Part shown: positions 6,932 to 11,120 of the stretch, piece after piece | How positions within the stretch are numbered: the first letter of the stretch is position 1 | Layout of the letters: each line of letters begins with the position of its first letter | Source of the DNA: Candidatus Altarchaeum sp. CG2_30_32_3053 | Lineage (GTDB): Archaea; Altiarchaeota; Altiarchaeia; Altiarchaeales; Altiarchaeaceae | DNA length: 11,120 nucleotides | NCBI GenBank assembly: GCA_001873845.1 | Contig: MNZY01000062.1 | Coordinates: forward strand, 1-11,120 | Direction: 5' to 3' | The notes under the pieces: generated by a model | What the model was told of the DNA's origin: nothing | Databases searched by the model: none | What the model saw: only the letters and a program-made list of their open reading frames with translations | Position numbers and translations under genes: made by a program

Positions 6932-8407
6932 CTAATTATAAAACAACCAGTTTAGCCCGTTTATAAAGGCAATTACACTCGCCATAACAATGTCCTCATG
7001 GATTCCTTTTGCAATTGTTCTTTTTTCACCGCTACATAATCTTATAGTTACTTCTGCCAGTGCATCACTTCCACCGCTGATTGCATCCAGATGGTATTCT
7101 TCAAGACGGATATTTTCATATCCCTTTATTTTTTTTATTGCATTCAATGCCGAATCAACTGTCCCGACACCTTCACTAACCGCTATTTCTTCCTTTCCGT
7201 TAATATTTAATTTTACATAAGCAAACGGTTTTTTTCCAAAATCATTATAAACCCTTAAATCAACCAGTTTAATATTTTCTTCTCTTTTTCTTCCTAAAAT
7301 ATCATCTGCTATTGCAATCAGGTCTGCTTCGGTAATCCTTTTTCCTTTATCTCCAAGGTCTTTAATCTTTTTTGTTATAACTTCTGCAATTTCATTTGAA
7401 ATCTCGTAATTTAATTCCTTTAATTTACTTTCAACAGCATGCACTCCGACTAATTTGCCAAGAACAATTCGTCTCTTTGCCCCGACCATTTCCGGAGTTA
7501 TCGGCTCATAAGTTGACGCTTCGGCGAGCACACCATGAACATGAATTCCTGCCTCATGTGCGAATGCGTTATCTCCTACAAACGGGAAATTTGGAGAAAT
7601 TTTTATCCCGTACAGTCGTTCAATCAATTTTGAGGTATCATAAATTTTTTTTGTCTTTATATTTGTCTCAATTCCAAAGTCCTTATACAGAATTTTACAC
7701 CCCATAACTACCTGCTCCAAATCAGCATTTCCTGCCCTTTCACCAACACCGTTTATTGTGACATGGGGTAAGATTACACCTTCCTCAATTCCTGTTAGTG
7801 TATTCGCGACCGCCAGTCCGAAATCATTATGGCAATGAACTGCAAGCGGGGTTGAAATTTCTTTTCGCAACATTGAAATTATAGACCTCATTCTTTCAGG
7901 TGTGCAAACGCCAACTGTATCAGGAATGTTTATGTAATGAACCTTCATTTCATCTGCCATCCTGCAAATTTTAACCATAAAATTTTCCTCTGTCCTCGTT
8001 GCGTCTTCCAAACTAAAATGAACCTTAAATCCGTGATTTATACAGTATTGAATACTCTCTCTTGCTTTTTCCATAACCTGTTCTTCATTCATCTTTAATT
8101 TGTACTTCATGTGTATCTGAGAGGTTGCAATAAATATGTGAATCAAATCAACATCAGCATTAATACAGGCATCAATGTCTTTTTTTGTGCATCTTGCCAG
8201 TCCACAGATTTTTTTGGGAAAATTTCCCGCAATTTTTTTAACCGTTCCTTGCTCTCCTTCTGATGCTGATGGAAATCCTGCCTCAATAATGTCCACACCC
8301 AAATCAACCAATGCATCTGCAACTTTAAATTTATCATCAGGGGTTATTGCTACTCCTGGTGTTTGTTCCCCGTCCCTTAATGTCGTATCAAAAATTTTTA
8401 TTTTCAT
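6932..8407 (-). CDS. leuA: 2-isopropylmalate synthase (LeuA-type)
   Basis: The enzyme condenses acetyl-CoA with 2-oxoisovalerate to 2-isopropylmalate, the first committed step of leucine synthesis. The 491 residues contain a DRE-TIM barrel opening with FDTTLRDGEQTPG (6-18, catalytic R11 and metal ligand D12), EDATRT (134-139), the metal-binding HCHND (191-195), NGVGERAGN (219-227) and HEAGIHVHG (284-292). A C-terminal regulatory domain (about 375-491) has GVGTVDSALNA and AISGGSDALAEV, the dimer domain that binds the feedback inhibitor. Archaea carry three close paralogues: LeuA, citramalate synthase CimA and homocitrate synthase AksA. IHIFIATSQIH and GLARC resemble LeuA more than CimA, while the length is also typical of CimA, so the substrate is likely but not proven. 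It starts 13 nt after the broken ATPase gene. Confidence 0.85.
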   Translation of the reverse strand: MKIKIFDTTLRDGEQTPGVAITPDDKFKVADALVDLGVDIIEAGFPSASEGEQGTVKKIAGNFPKKICGLARCTKKDIDACINADVDLIHIFIATSQIHMKYKLKMNEEQVMEKARESIQYCINHGFKVHFSLEDATRTEENFMVKICRMADEMKVHYINIPDTVGVCTPERMRSIISMLRKEISTPLAVHCHNDFGLAVANTLTGIEEGVILPHVTINGVGERAGNADLEQVVMGCKILYKDFGIETNIKTKKIYDTSKLIERLYGIKISPNFPFVGDNAFAHEAGIHVHGVLAEASTYEPITPEMVGAKRRIVLGKLVGVHAVESKLKELNYEISNEIAEVITKKIKDLGDKGKRITEADLIAIADDILGRKREENIKLVDLRVYNDFGKKPFAYVKLNINGKEEIAVSEGVGTVDSALNAIKKIKGYENIRLEEYHLDAISGGSDALAEVTIRLCSGEKRTIAKGIHEDIVMASVIAFINGLNWLFYN

Positions 8408-8420
8408 TTTTGCTTGATAA

Positions 8421-9463
8421 TTATTTCTTAATTTCCTTTAAAATTTCTCTGATTGCAATTAAATTTATTTTTAACTGCGGTTTTATTGTCCACTTCTGAA
8501 GGTCAAAAAAGAGGATATTAGCGTTAATCAAAAAATTTGATGTGTTATAGTCCGCATCAAAATAGTCAACTTCCTCATAGTCCTTAAATTTTTTGAGAGT
8601 GTTCACAACATTTTCAAATAGTTTTTCGTCCTTTTTTAATTCTTTTAATTTATATATCCTGCTCCCAATATATGATTTTGTTATAGATTTGAAATTATCA
8701 GCAACTTCGCTCAATTCCCTTTTAAGTCCTTTTGCATTAATCGATTCATTAAATACACCGGCTTCCCGCCAAAATTATCAACAACATACTTCACTTCTTC
8801 GCCGGTAAATTTATACTTTTTCAAAAATTTTCCAGCCGTATCTTCATCAAAATCATCAATCAGAATATAGTCCGCTCTTCCCTGCAATCTCGCTATATCG
8901 TAAATCTTTTTAATGAATAAAATATCTGATGATAAGATAAATACATGGCACAGATGCAATTCTTTTGTCAGATGTATGAATAACTTAAATAAGCTAAAAA
9001 TTGTAAACTGATCCACTATTTTATCCACCATTTGAATCTCGTCAATTATCCACACAAGGTGTTTTCCTTTGGACTCCATATTCTTCATAATATCTGTAAT
9101 GTGTTGAAACAGAAAGACCCTTCTATCGTCTTCAAGTCATTCCCACAGCTGGTTTTTGGATGTGGGAATGCCGGAATATACTTTTGTTTTTTTGTTTGCA
9201 TTGCCTGATGTATCAAACAGGTCTCTTAAAAAACCTATATTATTAGAAAAATACCTTCTCCTTAAGGTTGTATAAAAAACAACATAATTTTCAGGTAATT
9301 CTTCAATCAGGTCTGTAATCAGCGTTGTCTTTCCGGAATTTATCGGGCCATAAATAAAATTTATCAGTTGCGGTTCTATCCTTAAAATATTCATAATTTC
9401 CTGCTTTTCCGCTTCCTTGTCAAAAAATTCAATATCTCCTTCAAATTCTTCTGTTGTATTCAT
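8421..9463 (-). pseudogene. Broken archaeal ATPase (ATPase_2 / COG1672 family)
   Basis: Read through its lesions this is a ~347-residue archaeal P-loop ATPase, the usual family length. From the ATG at 9463 (an AGAGG lies about 10 nt upstream) come FFDKEAE, Walker A YGPINSGKTTL (38-48) and FYTTLRRRYF. An in-frame TGA follows at 9139-9137. The same frame then continues with LEDDRRVFLFQHITDIM, Walker B LVWIIDEIQ, LCHVFILSSD, LQGRADYILIDDFDE and GGKPVYLMNRL to a TGA at 8713-8711. The C-terminal domain (from LSEVADNF, ending at 8421) is in another frame; one extra A in the AAAA tract at 8723-8720 would restore LKRELSEV. With one nonsense codon and one frameshift the gene is probably dead. These ATPases are mobile-gene-like, often multi-copy and of unclear role. 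The remnant separates gatD from leuA. Confidence 0.85.
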
Positions 9464-9599
9464 CTGTGAAAATCCTCTGTATTTTTTAAAAATTTAATTT
9501 TCCTTTTAACCCGAGTTTCCCATCTTAGTAATCTTGCTAATCGTATTCTAAAAGTATATCATAAATAGGTTAAAAATTTATACTTTGTGCCTTTTAAAT
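9464..9599. other. Intergenic region between gatD and the ATPase remnant
   Basis: No gene. It contains AGTTTCCCAT (9514-9523), identical to 10 nt of the terminal repeat of the MITE-like elements at 4722-4975 and 10905-11120, but without the rest of the repeat. On the minus strand TTTTTAAAAAATAC, about 20-33 nt before the ATPase ATG, could be its promoter TATA region. Confidence 0.4.
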
Positions 9600-10892
9600 T
9601 TATTTAATTTCACTCCTTTCATTAATTTCATAAGCAATGTTTGTCAGCATAAAATTTTTTATGTCCTCGTATTTATTGTAATGTCCAAGCGCAAACATTA
9701 ATTTGATGTATGCAACTTCGGGAAACATATCCTCACAGGGAACAACACCGGCTTTCAGCTGCCTCCTTCCGGTTGCATAAACGTTCATATTTATTCTTCC
9801 GAATATTGTCTGTGAAGTCATCGCGATAAATTTTCCGTTGTCAATCGCCCTTTTTATTGAACCAATAAGCAATTCATTTACATGCCCCAGGCCAGTTCCC
9901 TCAATAACAATTCCCTTGTACTTTTCACATAAAATTTCAAAAATTTCAGGAGTTAATGTCGGGAAATATTTAAGAAGCATAACATTCTTCTCAATCTTTG
10001 TGTCAAGAATTACCTGCGGGTTGTTAGAAGTTAAATTTGCTTCTTTTTTTACAGACCTCTCAAATTTCTTTTCAAAAAAACTGAGCCGTGCAAATTTATC
10101 TCCTTTAAATGCATCCCTCATACTCGTGTGCATCTTTCTAACCCTTGTTCCCCTGAAAACCACGCAAAATTTATCGTCAATACCTTCGTGCATTAAAACA
10201 AATACTCCTTTATCGTTAAATTTTTCCGCCTGTGAAGCAAAATATATTGAATTTATTAAATTCAAAGTAGCATCGCTGCTCCCCCTGTCACTGCTTCGCT
10301 GTGCCCCGGTAAAAACAACCGGAATATTTAAATTTTTTAGCATAAAAGACAGCATCGCTGATGAATAATGCATTGTGTCGGTTCCGTGTGGAATTATAAT
10401 TCCTTTTGCTCCTTTCTTCACAGAGTTATAAACCTCGCAGGCAATTTTAATCCAGTCATCAGGGGTTAAATTTTCGGAAAATTTATTTAAAATCTGCTTC
10501 CCTGAAATTTCCACACCTGTTTTGGAAATTTCCGGAACCGTGCTTAATAATTCATTTGCAGAAAATGCCGGCTTTACACCCCCAGTAATATAATCAATTT
10601 TACTTGCTATTGTTCCTCCTGTTGCTAGTATTAAAATTTTTCCGGCTGCATTTTCAAAATCACTTTCTTCTTTACCTTCACCTTCCAAAATTCCTTTTTC
10701 TGCATTTATTTTTATTATTTCTGTATTTAAAATTCTGTCCTTTCTTATTCCTACATTGTAACCGCTTTTTAGTTTTACGAACAAAAATTCCTTGCTTTCA
10801 AGTTCGTATTCCGGCATTAGATGGCCCTCAAAAATTTTATCGCTTGTTGTAATCTTTACAAAATCCCCTGCATTTACTTCATTAGTATTCAT
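9600..10892 (-). CDS. gatD: Glu-tRNA(Gln) amidotransferase subunit D
   Basis: GatD is the asparaginase-like subunit of the archaea-specific GatDE enzyme. It frees ammonia from an amide donor, which GatE uses to convert Glu-tRNA(Gln) to Gln-tRNA(Gln). The 430-residue protein has a small N-terminal beta domain (about 1-80) and then the asparaginase fold: LATGGTIASK (89-98), PHGTDTMHYS (168-177) and FTGAQRSSDRG (194-204), carrying the catalytic Thr and Thr-Asp pairs. GRINMNVYATGRR and AYIKLMFALG near the C terminus are also typical. The length matches archaeal GatD. The frame could open at an ATG at 10919, but the extra MGNFCLIYK is translated mostly from the terminal repeat of the adjacent MITE-like element, so the ATG at 10892 is preferred. 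GatE is not in the window. No damage is visible. Confidence 0.93.
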   Translation of the reverse strand: MNTNEVNAGDFVKITTSDKIFEGHLMPEYELESKEFLFVKLKSGYNVGIRKDRILNTEIIKINAEKGILEGEGKEESDFENAAGKILILATGGTIASKIDYITGGVKPAFSANELLSTVPEISKTGVEISGKQILNKFSENLTPDDWIKIACEVYNSVKKGAKGIIIPHGTDTMHYSSAMLSFMLKNLNIPVVFTGAQRSSDRGSSDATLNLINSIYFASQAEKFNDKGVFVLMHEGIDDKFCVVFRGTRVRKMHTSMRDAFKGDKFARLSFFEKKFERSVKKEANLTSNNPQVILDTKIEKNVMLLKYFPTLTPEIFEILCEKYKGIVIEGTGLGHVNELLIGSIKRAIDNGKFIAMTSQTIFGRINMNVYATGRRQLKAGVVPCEDMFPEVAYIKLMFALGHYNKYEDIKNFMLTNIAYEINERSEIK

Positions 10893-10926
10893 TTTATAAA
10901 TTAGACAAAAGTTTCCCATTTCGCAA

Positions 10927-10933
10927 AAATATA
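10927..10933 (-). promoter_or_regulatory. Possible gatD TATA box inside the MITE-like element
   Basis: On the minus strand TATATTT lies with its 3' end 35 nt before the gatD ATG at 10892. This would place transcription start near 10905, the outer edge of the element, with a leader of about 12 nt. The motif lies in the conserved end shared with copy 1. It is a suggestion from spacing and composition only. Confidence 0.3.
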
Positions 10934-11000
10934 GTTAATTATTTGTTTATTTAAAAATATTTGATAAGAAAGCCCTTCGGACAAATCTTAACTAAAATTG

Positions 11001-11048
11001 TTATACTTTCCAGATAAGTAAATTTTATACTTTCCAGATAAGTAAATC
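11001..11048. repeat. 24-bp direct repeat, two copies, in MITE-like copy 2
   Basis: The unit TTATACTTTCCAGATAAGTAAATT, 24 bp, occurs at 11001-11024 and 11025-11048, identical except for the last base. It is absent from the interior of copy 1. A 10-bp inverted repeat, ATTTTATAAT (11053-11062) and ATTATAAAAT (11072-11081) with a 9-nt loop, follows directly. Confidence 0.9.
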
Positions 11049-11120
11049 TCATATTTTATAATACGATAAAAATTATAAAATCGAACAAAATTGATAACAA
11101 GAACTATAAATTGAAATGGG

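Larger units (their letters stand above)
10905..11120. mobile_element. MITE-like element, copy 2 (inverted, truncated by window end)
   Basis: The left end is ACAAAAGTTTCCCATTTC (10905-10922), continuing for about 67 nt nearly identical to the reverse complement of the right end of copy 1. The right end, as far as the window goes, ends GAAATGGG, and its last ~44 nt match the reverse complement of the left end of copy 1 with about two mismatches. Ten more bases outside the window would complete the inverted repeat, giving about 226 bp. The interior differs from copy 1: it holds a 24-bp direct repeat and an AT-rich hairpin. The element begins 12 nt upstream of the preferred gatD start codon. Confidence 0.82.

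Noticed and set aside
8421..8714. Independent 97-aa gene starting at TTG 8714
   Set aside because: Its product continues the ATPase C-terminal domain after a one-base frame break and overlaps the upstream frame's stop.
9137..9139. In-frame TGA as a selenocysteine or other recoded codon
   Set aside because: The ATPase family has no known selenocysteine position here, no SECIS-like structure was seen, and the same gene has a second lesion downstream, so a nonsense mutation is simpler.
9838..10368. 176-aa plus-strand ORF
   Set aside because: It lies entirely antisense to gatD, whose conserved asparaginase motifs are intact.

Overview
The window comes from an AT-rich archaeon. Pelota, the archaea-specific amidotransferase subunit GatD, a DUF2070/COG3356 membrane protein and an archaeal ATPase_2-family gene all point that way. 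Most starts lack a strong Shine-Dalgarno, and several have a TATA-like box 20-35 nt upstream, as in leaderless archaeal transcripts. The gene set is euryarchaeal or methanogen-like in style. I cannot place it at genus level from sequence alone.

Layout. Positions 1-275 hold no supported gene. Positions 276-3185 form a minus-strand cluster, in transcription order: DUF2070 membrane protein, mobB, an overlapping frame-shifted ORF that looks like the C-terminal tail of an archaeal MobB-type protein, then moaC. Two of these belong to molybdenum/tungsten cofactor synthesis. Positions 3186-3390 are a very AT-rich divergent intergenic region with a degenerate 12-14 bp tandem repeat. On the plus strand follow a 42-aa single-pass membrane protein (3391-3519) and a DUF763 protein with a helix-hairpin-helix motif (3533-4642). 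A 254-bp element with 18-bp terminal inverted repeats (4722-4975) fills the convergent gap. From 5023 to 10892 everything is on the minus strand, in transcription order: gatD, a broken archaeal ATPase, leuA, a CitG-family gene and pelota. The last three are tightly packed (8-nt gap, then a 4-nt ATGA overlap). A second copy of the terminal-inverted-repeat element, inverted relative to the first and cut off by the window end, lies directly upstream of gatD.

Function. The Moco genes would supply the pterin cofactor for molybdenum or tungsten enzymes. GatD makes ammonia for Gln-tRNA(Gln) formation, and pelota rescues stalled ribosomes. LeuA starts leucine synthesis. The CitG-family protein is recognised only at family level.

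Most notable points: (1) a pair of inverted MITE-like elements, with conserved ends and unrelated interiors, flanking a 5.9-kb gene block and touching the start of gatD; (2) a canonical A AAA AAG heptamer where a -1 shift would fuse mobB to its Cys-repeat tail ORF; (3) three perfect 21-bp repeats that encode a Cys-containing heptapeptide in that tail; (4) an ATPase gene with one in-frame TGA and one frameshift. Two of the frame breaks sit in A-runs and each would be cured by one added base, so base-calling error must be excluded first.
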